The position numbers were made by a program, and so were the translations under genes. From Shewanella livingstonensis (lineage in GTDB: Bacteria; Pseudomonadota; Gammaproteobacteria; Enterobacterales; Shewanellaceae): DNA of 64,000 bases. The DNA is taken from positions 2,800,001 to 2,864,000 of the forward strand of contig NZ_CP034015.1 in NCBI RefSeq assembly GCF_003855395.1. Reading direction: 5' to 3'. Within the stretch, counting starts at the first letter, position 1. Each line of letters begins with the position of its first letter. The notes beneath the pieces were generated by a model that saw only the letters and a list, made by a program, of their open reading frames with translations, was not told the DNA's origin and ran no database searches. This document shows, piece after piece, positions 9,850 through 17,572 of this stretch.

Positions 9850-11319
9850 CTACTCGTCCCAAGAACGGCCATCTTTGGTTATCAATGCAACCGATGCCAC
9901 TGGTCCCCATGTACCACAAGGATAAGGCTTAGGTTTTTCGCCGCTTTGTTCCCATGACTGAATAATTCCATCAACCCATTTCCATGCTTGTTCAACTTCA
10001 TCACGACGAACAAATAGGGCTTGGTTACCTAACATAGCTTCTAATAACAAACGTTCATATGCATCGGCAATACGTTCGTTTTTAAAAGTGTCACTAAAGC
10101 TTAAATCGAGCTTGGTTGTTTGTAGACGCTGCTTTTGCTCAAGACCAGGAACTTTGTTCATCATCTGAATTTCAACCCCTTCATGAGGTTGCAAACGGAT
10201 GGTCAATTTGTTTGGCGGAAGATTACGCAAGCTTGCTCGGTATAAATTATGCGGTGGGTTTTTAAAGTACACCACAATTTCGCTGCTTTTAAATGGCATA
10301 CGCTTGCCACTTCGTAAATAGAATGGCACACCAGCCCAACGCCAATTATCAATATCAACACGAAGTGCCACAAAGGTTTCGGTGTTCGATTGTGTATTGG
10401 CATCTTCTTCTTCGAGATAACCAGGAACAGGCGAACCTTTTAAAAAACCGGCACTGTATTGACCACGGACGGTATTTTCATACACATTGTCTTGGTTAAT
10501 TGGACGAAGTGATTTAAGTACTTTTACTTTTTCGTCACGAATACTATCAGCGTCTAAATTGACTGGCGGATCCATCGCAACCAACGTTAACACTTGTAAT
10601 AAATGGTTTTGGATCATGTCACGCATTTGGCCTGCGCCATCAAAGTAGCCCCAGCGACCTTCAATACCCACTTCTTCAGCAACGGTGATCTGTACATGGT
10701 CAATCGTACGGTTATCCCATTTAGAGGCAAACAATGAGTTAGCAAAGCGCAAAGCAATCAGGTTTTGTACCGTTTCTTTACCTAAGTAATGGTCTATACG
10801 GTAAACCTGGTTCTCGTTAAAGAACTCAGCCACTTGGTCATTAATTACATGCGATGATTCTAAATCAGTACCAATTGGCTTTTCGAGCACAACACGAGTG
10901 TCAGATTGAATAAGGTCTTGTGCGTGTAAACAACGGCAGATGGCACCGAAAATCGAAGGAGGTGTAGCGAAGTAGTTCACCATAACGCGTTTACTTGGTT
11001 CTAGTAAATCGTGGAAGGCACTGTAACCTTCAGGATCTGTAAAATTAGTACCGATATAATGACAACGACTGAGGAAGCGCGCTAACGTGATTGGGCAAAG
11101 TTCATCTTTAACAAATGTATTTAATGCTTTAGTCACCAGGGCAACAAACTCTTCTTGAGTAAATGCGTCTTTTGCGACTCCGATTACCTTGGTTTCTTTA
11201 TCAAGCAATTCTGCTTTGTCTAACTGATATAGAGAAGGTAATAATTTACGCCTAGCTAAATCGCCTTTAGTACCGAAAAGTACGAAGTCGCAAGCCTTGG
11301 CTCCAATTGATTTGCCCAT
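9850..11319 (-). CDS. zwf: Glucose-6-phosphate 1-dehydrogenase
   Basis: The enzyme oxidises glucose-6-phosphate with NADP to 6-phosphogluconolactone, the entry step to both the Entner-Doudoroff and oxidative pentose phosphate routes. The N-terminal Rossmann motif reads FVLFGTKGDLARRKLLP and the active-site motif RIDHYLGKE is intact. The frame is open to 11463, but the ATG at 11319 is chosen: it gives 489 residues, close to the roughly 491 of E. coli Zwf, and AGGAG lies 11 bases upstream. The extra 48 codons do not resemble Zwf and would cover the HexR-type box at 11392-11406. It is the first gene of zwf-pgl-edd-eda, divergent from hexR. Confidence 0.97.
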   Translation of the reverse strand: MGKSIGAKACDFVLFGTKGDLARRKLLPSLYQLDKAELLDKETKVIGVAKDAFTQEEFVALVTKALNTFVKDELCPITLARFLSRCHYIGTNFTDPEGYSAFHDLLEPSKRVMVNYFATPPSIFGAICRCLHAQDLIQSDTRVVLEKPIGTDLESSHVINDQVAEFFNENQVYRIDHYLGKETVQNLIALRFANSLFASKWDNRTIDHVQITVAEEVGIEGRWGYFDGAGQMRDMIQNHLLQVLTLVAMDPPVNLDADSIRDEKVKVLKSLRPINQDNVYENTVRGQYSAGFLKGSPVPGYLEEEDANTQSNTETFVALRVDIDNWRWAGVPFYLRSGKRMPFKSSEIVVYFKNPPHNLYRASLRNLPPNKLTIRLQPHEGVEIQMMNKVPGLEQKQRLQTTKLDLSFSDTFKNERIADAYERLLLEAMLGNQALFVRRDEVEQAWKWVDGIIQSWEQSGEKPKPYPCGTWGPVASVALITKDGRSWDE

Positions 11320-11391
11320 TGCTGAAAGCTCTCCTATTTGTATGTGTGTATCATGTTCGAATTCGGTCGATGAATAAAAACACACTTTTGT

Positions 11392-11406
11392 TGTAATATA
11401 ACAACA
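11392..11406. promoter_or_regulatory. HexR-type operator upstream of zwf
   Basis: TGTAATATAACAACA matches the HexR consensus at 13 of 15 positions and overlaps a wider inverted repeat TGTTGT-N6-ACAACA (11389-11406). It is centred about 80 bases before the zwf start, as expected for control of the zwf operon by the divergent hexR product. Confidence 0.6.
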
Positions 11407-11603
11407 GAATTTGAATATTGCATCTTTAATTTGCACTTTTTGTATTGTTGTTAACCTAGTCACGCGTATCTATTATCTGCTATGATTTTCTACCAACAAC
11501 AAGGCTTGCGAACCATTTAACCGTGACCAGTGTCTTGAAAAATAACTACAGTTTACTGTTAAAGGTAAATAAATAACTTAAATCACGTAATTCCTGTAAG
11601 TTA

Positions 11604-11618
11604 TGATATAAAATTACA
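11604..11618. promoter_or_regulatory. HexR-type operator upstream of hexR
   Basis: TGATATAAAATTACA matches the HexR consensus at 13 of 15 positions, with an intact right half. It is centred 46 bases before the hexR ATG and suggests autoregulation. Confidence 0.55.
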
Positions 11619-11656
11619 TCACCTACTTTTAGCTACTTTCTAGCGGATGCTTGCTT

Positions 11657-12511
11657 ATGAATACCCTTGAAAAGGTTCAAAAAAGCCTTACCCAATTTAG
11701 TAAATCGGAACGTAAAGTTGCCGAAGTCATATTAGCCTCACCGCAAACTGCTATACATTCAAGTATTGCCACATTAGCCAAAATGGCTGATGTTAGTGAG
11801 CCAACGGTTAACCGTTTTTGTCGCCGATTAGACACTAAGGGGTTTCCTGATTTTAAGTTACATTTGGCTCAAAGTCTTGCTAACGGTACACCTTATGTTA
11901 GTCGACATGTTGAAGAAGATGACACTCCAGAGTCATACACAACAAAAATCTTCGAATCTTCAATGGCATCACTCGATACTGCACGCCAAAGTTTAGATAC
12001 ATCAGCAATAAATAAAGCGGTTGATATTCTCACTCAAGCTAAGACGATTTCGTTTTTTGGCCTTGGTGCGTCTGCATCTGTCGCTCATGATGCGCAAAAC
12101 AAGTTCTTCCGTTTTAATGTACCAGTAATATGTTTCGATGATGTGTTAATGCAGCGCATGAGCTGTATTAACTGCAATGAAGGCGACGTAGTTGTGTTGA
12201 TTTCGCATACTGGCCGGACTAAATCGCTAATAGAAATAGCCCGTATTGCTCGTGAGAATGGCGCTGCAGTGATTGGTATTACCGCCCGTAACTCACCATT
12301 GTCTTTTGAATGTACTTTGCCTGTCACCATGGAAGTCCCTGAAGATACTGACATGTATTTACCCATGGCATCACGCTTAGCGCAATTGGTTACCATCGAT
12401 GTATTGGCAACAGGGTTTACCCTACGCCGAGGCCCTCGTTTCCGTGATAATTTAAAACGCGTTAAAGAAGTATTAAAAGAATCACGTGTGAATAAGGATT
12501 TAACCATCTAA
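11657..12511 (+). CDS. hexR: HexR, RpiR-family regulator of central carbon metabolism
   Basis: The 284-residue protein has an N-terminal RpiR-type helix-turn-helix (about 1-75, including ATLAKMADVSEPTVNRFCRRL) and a C-terminal SIS sugar-phosphate-binding domain (about 120-270, with GLGASASVAHDAQNKF and VVLISHTGRTKSLIEIA). HexR senses KDPG in characterised relatives and controls zwf, edd, eda, pykA and others. The ATG at 11657 is preferred to a TTG two codons earlier because it gives the usual MNTLEKVQ start. It is divergent from the zwf operon, with HexR-type boxes in between, and is followed by its own terminator. Confidence 0.95.
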   Translation: MNTLEKVQKSLTQFSKSERKVAEVILASPQTAIHSSIATLAKMADVSEPTVNRFCRRLDTKGFPDFKLHLAQSLANGTPYVSRHVEEDDTPESYTTKIFESSMASLDTARQSLDTSAINKAVDILTQAKTISFFGLGASASVAHDAQNKFFRFNVPVICFDDVLMQRMSCINCNEGDVVVLISHTGRTKSLIEIARIARENGAAVIGITARNSPLSFECTLPVTMEVPEDTDMYLPMASRLAQLVTIDVLATGFTLRRGPRFRDNLKRVKEVLKESRVNKDLTI

Positions 12512-12598
12512 ATTGATGGGTACTTAAGTGGAGACATCATTTAGGATTAGATATTGTTTTTTTAAAAATCTGTAGACTGAATATTATGACTCATTTTG

Positions 12599-12630
12599 CA
12601 CGACAATAAGCTTACTATGTCGTGTTTTTT
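12599..12630 (+). terminator. Intrinsic terminator of hexR
   Basis: CACGACA pairs with TGTCGTG around a 12-base loop, followed by six T residues. It lies about 90 bases after the hexR stop. Confidence 0.85.
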
Positions 12631-12723
12631 CACAAAGCTTACAGAATAACTGGTAAATAATTACACAATTTAGTTATGTTTTTTCGGGTGAATTATCATC
12701 TAGTGCCATTGTAAATTGTTTAT

Positions 12724-12757
12724 AAGGCCAAACGGATTCATCTGTTTGGCCTTTTTT
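12724..12757 (+). terminator. Second, orphan intrinsic terminator upstream of pykA
   Basis: AAGGCCAAACGGA pairs with TCTGTTTGGCCTT (one G-U) around a 4-base loop, followed by T residues. It lies about 95 bases after the hexR terminator and 190 before pykA, so it may end a small RNA or act in a pykA leader. Confidence 0.85.
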
Positions 12758-12814
12758 ATTGTAAAAATCGCTAATCTGTCACATAAATCACACATTAAAA
12801 ACGATCTTTTTGTT

Positions 12815-12829
12815 GGTAACTTTACTACA
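12815..12829. promoter_or_regulatory. HexR-type operator upstream of pykA
   Basis: GGTAACTTTACTACA matches the HexR consensus at 12 of 15 positions with near-symmetrical halves. It is centred about 126 bases before the pykA start. pykA is a known member of Shewanella HexR regulons, which raises an otherwise modest match. Confidence 0.5.
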
Positions 12830-12947
12830 TTTATTAAGAATGTCTGTTAATATAGTGACATCATTTAAGTACCCAGATTGCTAAAGTACTTTAAATAACC
12901 TAATTCAATTTAACACAAAATCTTTCTTATCATTAACGGAGTATCTT

Positions 12948-14387
12948 ATGTTCCGCAGAACTAAAATCGTTACTACACTTGGGCCAGCAACTGACCGCGA
13001 TGACAATTTACGTAAAATTATCGCAGCAGGTGCTAACGTTGTTAGACTTAACTTCTCACACGGTTCACCAGAAGATCATCTAAAGCGCGCTACGGATACA
13101 CGTAGAATTGCTAAAGAATTGGGTAAACACGTTGCTATCTTGGGTGATTTACAAGGCCCTAAAATACGTATTTCTACCTTTAAAGATAACCAAAAAATCA
13201 AACTTAACTTAGGTGATAGCTTTATCCTTGATGCTGACTTAGCAAAAGGCGAAGGCGATCATAAGCAAGTTGGTATTGATTACAAGCAACTGCCTAATGA
13301 TGTTGTTATTGGCGATATATTAATGCTTGACGATGGCCGAGTGCAGTTAAGAGTTGACCGTGTTGAAGGCCATAGAGTCTTTACAACCGTCACGGTTGCA
13401 GGCCCGTTGTCAAATAACAAAGGTATCAACAAAAAAGGCGGCGGATTAACCGCTCCAGCCCTGACTGAAAAAGACATGGCAGACATTAAGACTGCTGCGT
13501 TGATTGATGTTGATTTCCTTGCCGTATCGTTTCCTCGTACAGGTGCTGATTTAGATTTGGCACGTAAGCTTGCACAAGAAGCCGGCAGCTATGCGTTGAT
13601 CGTTGCCAAGGTTGAACGTGCTGAAGCCGTTGAAACTGATGAAGCAATGGACGATGTTATCCGTGCCTCTGATATTGTCATGGTTGCTCGTGGTGATTTA
13701 GGTGTTGAAATTGGTGATGCTGCACTTGTTGCTGTACAAAAGCGTTTAATTGAGCGCTCGCGTCAACTTAACAAAGCAGTAATCACTGCAACACAAATGA
13801 TGGAATCGATGATTTCAAGCCCGATGCCAACACGTGCAGAAGTGATGGACGTGGCTAACGCAGTATTAGACGGTACAGACGCGGTAATGCTTTCAGCTGA
13901 AACTGCTGCTGGTGACTTCCCTGAAGAAACGGTTATGGCAATGGCTAACGTTTGTTTAGGTGCAGAGTTACACCCTAGTGTCAATGTGTCTAAGCATCGT
14001 ATGGATCAACGTTTCTCTTCAGTTGAAGAAACGATTGCACTTTCTACTATGTATGCAGCTAACCATTTACCTGGCGTTAAAGCGATTATTTCATTAACAG
14101 AGTCTGGCGCGACAGCAAAATTAATGTCTCGCATCAGTTCTGGATTGCCGATTTTCGCATTATCACGTCATCAAAAAACATTAGCCAGTATGGCAATGTA
14201 CCGCGGTGTACAACCAATTGAGTTTGACTCAACAGCGTACCCTGCTGATGAATTAGCCAAAGAAGCATTAAATTGCATGGTTAACCGTGGTTATTTAGTT
14301 AGTGGTGATATGGTGCTGATGACTAAAGGTGACGCAATGGAAACTATTGGTGGCACTAACACATGTAAAGTATTAATCGTTGCTTAA
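12948..14387 (+). CDS. pykA: Pyruvate kinase (type II, PykA)
   Basis: This 479-residue protein is a full-length pyruvate kinase. VVRLNFSHG near residue 33, the catalytic region [14 protein letters not shown] near 220, [13 protein letters not shown] and the signature [38 protein letters not shown] (split across 275-320) are all present. It converts phosphoenolpyruvate and ADP to pyruvate and ATP in the cytoplasm. The start carries GGAG 7 bases upstream. Similarity and gene order favour the PykA rather than the PykF isozyme. Its position beside hexR and the HexR-type box suggest coordination with the Entner-Doudoroff genes. Confidence 0.96.
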   Translation: MFRRTKIVTTLGPATDRDDNLRKIIAAGANVVRLNFSHGSPEDHLKRATDTRRIAKELGKHVAILGDLQGPKIRISTFKDNQKIKLNLGDSFILDADLAKGEGDHKQVGIDYKQLPNDVVIGDILMLDDGRVQLRVDRVEGHRVFTTVTVAGPLSNNKGINKKGGGLTAPALTEKDMADIKTAALIDVDFLAVSFPRTGADLDLARKLAQEAGSYALIVAKVERAEAVETDEAMDDVIRASDIVMVARGDLGVEIGDAALVAVQKRLIERSRQLNKAVITATQMMESMISSPMPTRAEVMDVANAVLDGTDAVMLSAETAAGDFPEETVMAMANVCLGAELHPSVNVSKHRMDQRFSSVEETIALSTMYAANHLPGVKAIISLTESGATAKLMSRISSGLPIFALSRHQKTLASMAMYRGVQPIEFDSTAYPADELAKEALNCMVNRGYLVSGDMVLMTKGDAMETIGGTNTCKVLIVA

Positions 14388-14799
14388 TTACGTTTAATAC
14401 ATAATAAGGATTATTGACTCGCTATTAGCTTTATAAGTAATGGTGTTGCCATGACCTTGTTCGCACTAAAGCCAATCTTCGGATTGGCTTTTTTATTGAT
14501 TAATCTCAGCTAAAAATCAATAACAAAGCCTGTGCCCTGCAAACTACATTCTATTTACTCGCAAAAGGTTAGCTATTACCGTCAACATGCTCTTTGTTAA
14601 CAAAAATGACTAGCTTGATATTGACGATAAATCCATTTTTATAAGTTTATCCCATATTTTTACCTCGCTAAGGTTAAACAACTAGCTCCCTCATGCTACC
14701 AAGCTCGTCAGTCATCTGGATAGTTCAGAGCACCTCCACTTTTCGATTCAAGTTGTATGAATGTAATCTACAAGTGCGTTAACAACAAACAACTTACCT
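14388..14799. other. Intergenic region between pykA and the IS66 element
   Basis: Apart from the pykA terminator at 14468-14494 I see no gene, RNA or clear repeat in this stretch. It continues on the far side of the IS element at 17263, so before insertion the gap between pykA and fadE was about 730 bp. Confidence 0.6.
14468..14494 (+). terminator. Intrinsic terminator of pykA
   Basis: GCCAATC-TTCG-GATTGGC is a perfect stem with a stable UUCG-type tetraloop, followed by six T residues, 80 bases after the pykA stop. Confidence 0.92.
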
Positions 14800-14807
14800 A
14801 TCACATT

Positions 14808-14832
14808 GTATGCGTCCGGGCAAGTACGTCTT
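14808..14832 (+). repeat. Left terminal inverted repeat of the IS66 element
   Basis: Begins GTATGCGTCCGG and ends TACGTCTT. It matches the reverse complement of 17230-17254 at 22 of 25 positions. Confidence 0.93.
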
Positions 14833-14888
14833 CAACTGCGCTCATCGAGCCTTTATCTTAACGACTGGTAATGACATCAGGAGTTAAC

Positions 14889-15218
14889 ATGGCTACACGT
14901 TCACATCAAGATTGGGCTGCTTTGATACAACAGCAATCCGCTAGCGGCTTAACGATTTCAAATTTTTGTCGTGTGCACAAGCTTAGTCTTAGTGGGTTTT
15001 ACGCCCGCAAAGCGGACATGGCTAAAACGGGCACCCAACAGATAGCGCCGTTTGTTAAGGCTACCGTGACATCGCCGACAGCGATGACAACCCAAGCTCA
15101 ACCTTCCGCTTCAGCCCAGGCTATCCATTTTCAGCATCATACAGGGCTATGGACTTTCCCCAGCACCTTGCCTGCACGATACCTGCTTGAGATTATAAAA
15201 GGCCTACAAGCATGTTGA
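14889..15218 (+). CDS. tnpA: IS66 accessory protein TnpA
   Basis: This 109-residue protein resembles the IS66 TnpA accessory protein. Its N-terminal half looks like a helix-turn-helix of the IS3/IS66 Orf1 type (DWAALIQQQSASGLTISNFCRVHKLSLSGFYARKADM), suited to DNA binding at the element ends. The C-terminal half is variable and low in conserved features. The ATG at 14889 is chosen over one at 14871 because CAGGAG lies just before it. The stop overlaps the tnpB start by 7 bases, which suggests translational coupling. The protein is required with TnpB for IS66 transposition in studied elements, though its exact role is unclear. Confidence 0.88.
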   Translation: MATRSHQDWAALIQQQSASGLTISNFCRVHKLSLSGFYARKADMAKTGTQQIAPFVKATVTSPTAMTTQAQPSASAQAIHFQHHTGLWTFPSTLPARYLLEIIKGLQAC

Positions 15219-15559
15219 TGTTTCGTGAGCTTCCGTGTGTTTATCTGCACCGTGCACCGGTGGATTTTCGTAAATCGATAAATGGCTTAGCTGTTATCGT
15301 TGAGCAGCAATTATCCTTACAGGCCACCGACGGCAGTGTGTTTGTCTTTTGTAATAAAGGCCGTGATAAATTAAAAATCCTCTACTGGGATAACACCGGC
15401 TTTGCACTTTGGTACAAACGCCTCGAGCAGGATAAGTTTAAGTGGCCGACGAAAAGTATTGATGAGTGCCTGAGTTTATCTGAGCAACAGTTTCATTGGC
15501 TGTTATCTGGCTTTGATGTGTTGGGTCATCAGCATGTGAACGGCTTGAATTACAGTTAA
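15212..15559 (+). CDS. tnpB: IS66 accessory protein TnpB (Orf2 family)
   Basis: This 115-residue protein matches the IS66 Orf2-like family. Its hallmarks YLHRAPVDFRKSINGLAVIVEQQL, GSVFVFCNKGRDKLKILYWDNTGFALWYKRLEQDKFKWP and a C-terminal LLSGFDV segment are all present, so it looks intact. The function is not known in detail; it is needed alongside TnpA and TnpC. It should not be confused with the RNA-guided TnpB nuclease of IS200/IS605 elements, which is unrelated. It starts inside the tnpA end and lies 83 bases before tnpC. Confidence 0.93.
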   Translation: MLMFRELPCVYLHRAPVDFRKSINGLAVIVEQQLSLQATDGSVFVFCNKGRDKLKILYWDNTGFALWYKRLEQDKFKWPTKSIDECLSLSEQQFHWLLSGFDVLGHQHVNGLNYS

Positions 15560-15642
15560 TTGATCGCCATTGCGAAGGCTGTTTTCGATAATTAGATCAC
15601 TGCTTTAGCCTTATTTAATGGGATATTTGATATAATAACACC

Positions 15643-17238
15643 ATGAAACTAAACCCTGATAACTTACCCAATGACGTTGATTTACTTAAGCAATTATTGC
15701 TTGAGACGCTGGCGGCTAAAGATAATGTTATCGAGTTGAAAGACGCTGAAATCGCCGAACTTAAACACTCTGTGCAGCGTTTGCTTGAACAATTTCGCTT
15801 AGCCCAGCAACAACGTTTCGGCGCCAGCAGTGAAAGCCATGATTATCAAGGTGAGTTGTTTAACGAAGCTGAAGTCACGGTTGATGAGCCTGTTGAATTA
15901 ACAGCAGATACTGACGCGCCTGTGTCACCTAAACAGCGCGCCAAGCGTAAATTACTGCCTAAAAACCTGCCACGTGAAGTGATTATCCATGATATTAGTG
16001 ATGAAGATAAGCAGTGTGAGTGCTGTGGTCATGAGCTGGCGTTAATGGGCCAAGACAGTAGTGAGAAGCTGAAGTTTATTCCGGCGCAAATCAGTGTGAT
16101 TGAGCACGTTAGATTAAAATACAGCTGCAAGCATTGTGAGACTAAAGGACCCCAGGCCAATATCAAACAAGCGCCCGTGCCAGTCAGTCCTATCCCTAAA
16201 AGCGTGGCGACGTCAAGCTTGTTAAGCCAACTCATTACCAGTAAGTATCAGTACGCATTACCCCTTTATCGGCAAGAAACCTTATTCAAGCAACACGGTA
16301 TCGCCTTAAGCAGGCAAACCATGGCGGATTGGATGATGAAATCTGCAGCGCTGTTCAAGCCATTATATGATTTACTCCACCACCATTTATTAACACAAGA
16401 TGTCATCCACGCCGATGAGACCACGCTCAAAGTGATTAACGATGAGCGGGTGAAATCCTACATGTGGGTGTATTGCGCTGGCGCGGATAAACCAAGCACT
16501 GAGCCTCGATATCAAAGTTTGCGCAATATAGTACTGTACGACTATCAAGACGGTAGCCGCGCGGGCACCTGCGTGAGCCGTTTTCTGGCTACCGAGCAAA
16601 CGGTATTTAATGGTTATTTACAAGTCGATGGCTACGCGGCTTATCAGCAAGCAAACAATAAACTGGTCGGTTGTTGGGCTCATGCGCGGCGTAAATTCAA
16701 AGAAGCGCTAATAGCACAAGGCAAGCCCAAAGTAGGCAAAATCAGTAAAGCGGATATGGCGCTGAGCATGATAGCCAAGCTGTACCGTATTGAAACCCAA
16801 ATACAAGCACTGAGCCTGGAAGAGCGATTGTATTTTAGGCGCACCCACTCACGTGCTCAGCTGGGGTTATTTAAGCAATGGTTGGATAAATCAGTGCTGC
16901 AAGTATCAAAGGAAAGTCCGCTAGGCAAAGCCATCCATTACAGCCTCAATCAATGGTCAAAGCTGAGTTGTTACACGCAAGACAGTCGCCTCAATATCGA
17001 CAACAACCGCGCAGAGCGGGCAGTAAAACCGTTTGTGATAGGGCGTAAAAACTGGCTATTCAATCACAACCATCGCGGCGCTGAGGCGAGTGCAATTTTG
17101 TACAGCATCATAGAAACGGCTAAAGCGAATGGACTCATCCCGTTCGATTACATCGAACACTGCTTAGAACAATTATCCTACCCTGATTGTGACCTCAACA
17201 GTCTCTTACCCTGGCAGGTTAGGCTAGACAAGACGTAG
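15643..17238 (+). CDS. tnpC: IS66 family transposase TnpC
   Basis: This 531-residue DDE transposase has the full IS66 layout. A coiled-coil leader (about 10-60) is followed by a zinc-finger-like segment with CECCGHE and CKHCE (about 125-165). The DDE catalytic core follows: Asp in HADETTLKV (about 257), Asp in VDGYAAY (about 329) and Glu in NNRAERAVKPFVIGRKNWLF (about 459). A C-terminal IS66 tail carries the SIIETAKANGLIPFDYI segment. It catalyses strand transfer of the element at its terminal repeats. The gene ends inside the right inverted repeat, as is common in compact insertion sequences. Confidence 0.96.
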   Translation: MKLNPDNLPNDVDLLKQLLLETLAAKDNVIELKDAEIAELKHSVQRLLEQFRLAQQQRFGASSESHDYQGELFNEAEVTVDEPVELTADTDAPVSPKQRAKRKLLPKNLPREVIIHDISDEDKQCECCGHELALMGQDSSEKLKFIPAQISVIEHVRLKYSCKHCETKGPQANIKQAPVPVSPIPKSVATSSLLSQLITSKYQYALPLYRQETLFKQHGIALSRQTMADWMMKSAALFKPLYDLLHHHLLTQDVIHADETTLKVINDERVKSYMWVYCAGADKPSTEPRYQSLRNIVLYDYQDGSRAGTCVSRFLATEQTVFNGYLQVDGYAAYQQANNKLVGCWAHARRKFKEALIAQGKPKVGKISKADMALSMIAKLYRIETQIQALSLEERLYFRRTHSRAQLGLFKQWLDKSVLQVSKESPLGKAIHYSLNQWSKLSCYTQDSRLNIDNNRAERAVKPFVIGRKNWLFNHNHRGAEASAILYSIIETAKANGLIPFDYIEHCLEQLSYPDCDLNSLLPWQVRLDKT

Positions 17239-17254
17239 TTCGCCGGACGCATAC
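17230..17254 (-). repeat. Right terminal inverted repeat of the IS66 element
   Basis: The reverse complement begins GTATGCGTCCGG and ends TACGTCTT. It overlaps the last codons of tnpC. Confidence 0.93.
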
Positions 17255-17572
17255 ATCACATTGCAGTCTGTAATCCATCAATACTCGAACGTTAGAAGCA
17301 AAGCCGTCGTTGCCTATAGCATTACGTCATTTAATTAAAGCCATTTAATTTCTTATTGGACGCGGCTTCGCGCGGCCTATCCTTATTAGTTGTGTAACTC
17401 AATAACTCACTTGGTATTGTGGGATTAATTGCGTCGACTAACTCTGATTGTAATGGTCTAATTAAACGGTGGATATCTGCTTCTAGACACAAGATTATAA
17501 ATAAAAAAACCCCCGACAGAGTCAGGGATTTTTGTGTAAAACTTTACATCGAAAGCTTACATTTAACGAAGA
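17255..17572. other. Intergenic region between the IS66 element and fadE
   Basis: It begins with the right copy of the target duplication (17255-17262) and ends with the fadE terminator. Around 17361-17376 there is a short GC-rich self-complementary stretch, CGCGGCTTCGCG. No gene was seen. Confidence 0.6.
17503..17527 (-). terminator. Intrinsic terminator of the psrA-fadE operon
   Basis: Read on the minus strand, CCCTGAC-TCT-GTCGGGG (one G-U pair) is followed by a run of T residues, 46 bases after the fadE stop. Confidence 0.82.

Larger units (their letters stand above)
12512..12947 (+). promoter_or_regulatory. 436-bp hexR-pykA intergenic region
   Basis: No reading frame of note. It holds two intrinsic terminators (12599-12630 and 12724-12757), a weak HexR-like match at 12651-12665 (12 of 15) and a better placed HexR-type box at 12815-12829. 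The second terminator has no gene assigned to it. Confidence 0.6.
14808..17254 (+). mobile_element. Complete IS66-family insertion sequence, 2447 bp
   Basis: The element has three genes in the usual tnpA-tnpB-tnpC order. Its ends form inverted repeats that match at 22 of 25 positions: left end 14808-14832, right end 17230-17254, both beginning GTATGCGTCCGG when read inward. It is flanked by identical 8-bp direct repeats ATCACATT (14800-14807 and 17255-17262), the target duplication length typical of IS66. All three frames are open, so the copy looks intact and the insertion fairly recent. It lies in the pykA-fadE intergenic region and interrupts no recognisable gene. Confidence 0.95.

Noticed and set aside
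11320..11463. N-terminal extension of zwf
   Set aside because: The added residues do not match Zwf, and they would cover the operator region; the ATG at 11319 has a suitable ribosome binding site.
12085..12507. 140-codon antisense frame over hexR
   Set aside because: It is a shadow of the hexR SIS domain region with basic, low-information composition.
12651..12665. HexR-like match TGGTAAATAATTACA
   Set aside because: Only 12 of 15 with a damaged left half, and it lies between two terminators and not at a clear promoter; the site at 12815 is better placed.
15212..15559. RNA-guided TnpB nuclease
   Set aside because: Despite the shared name, the gene is the 115-residue IS66 Orf2 protein, unrelated to the IS200/IS605 TnpB.
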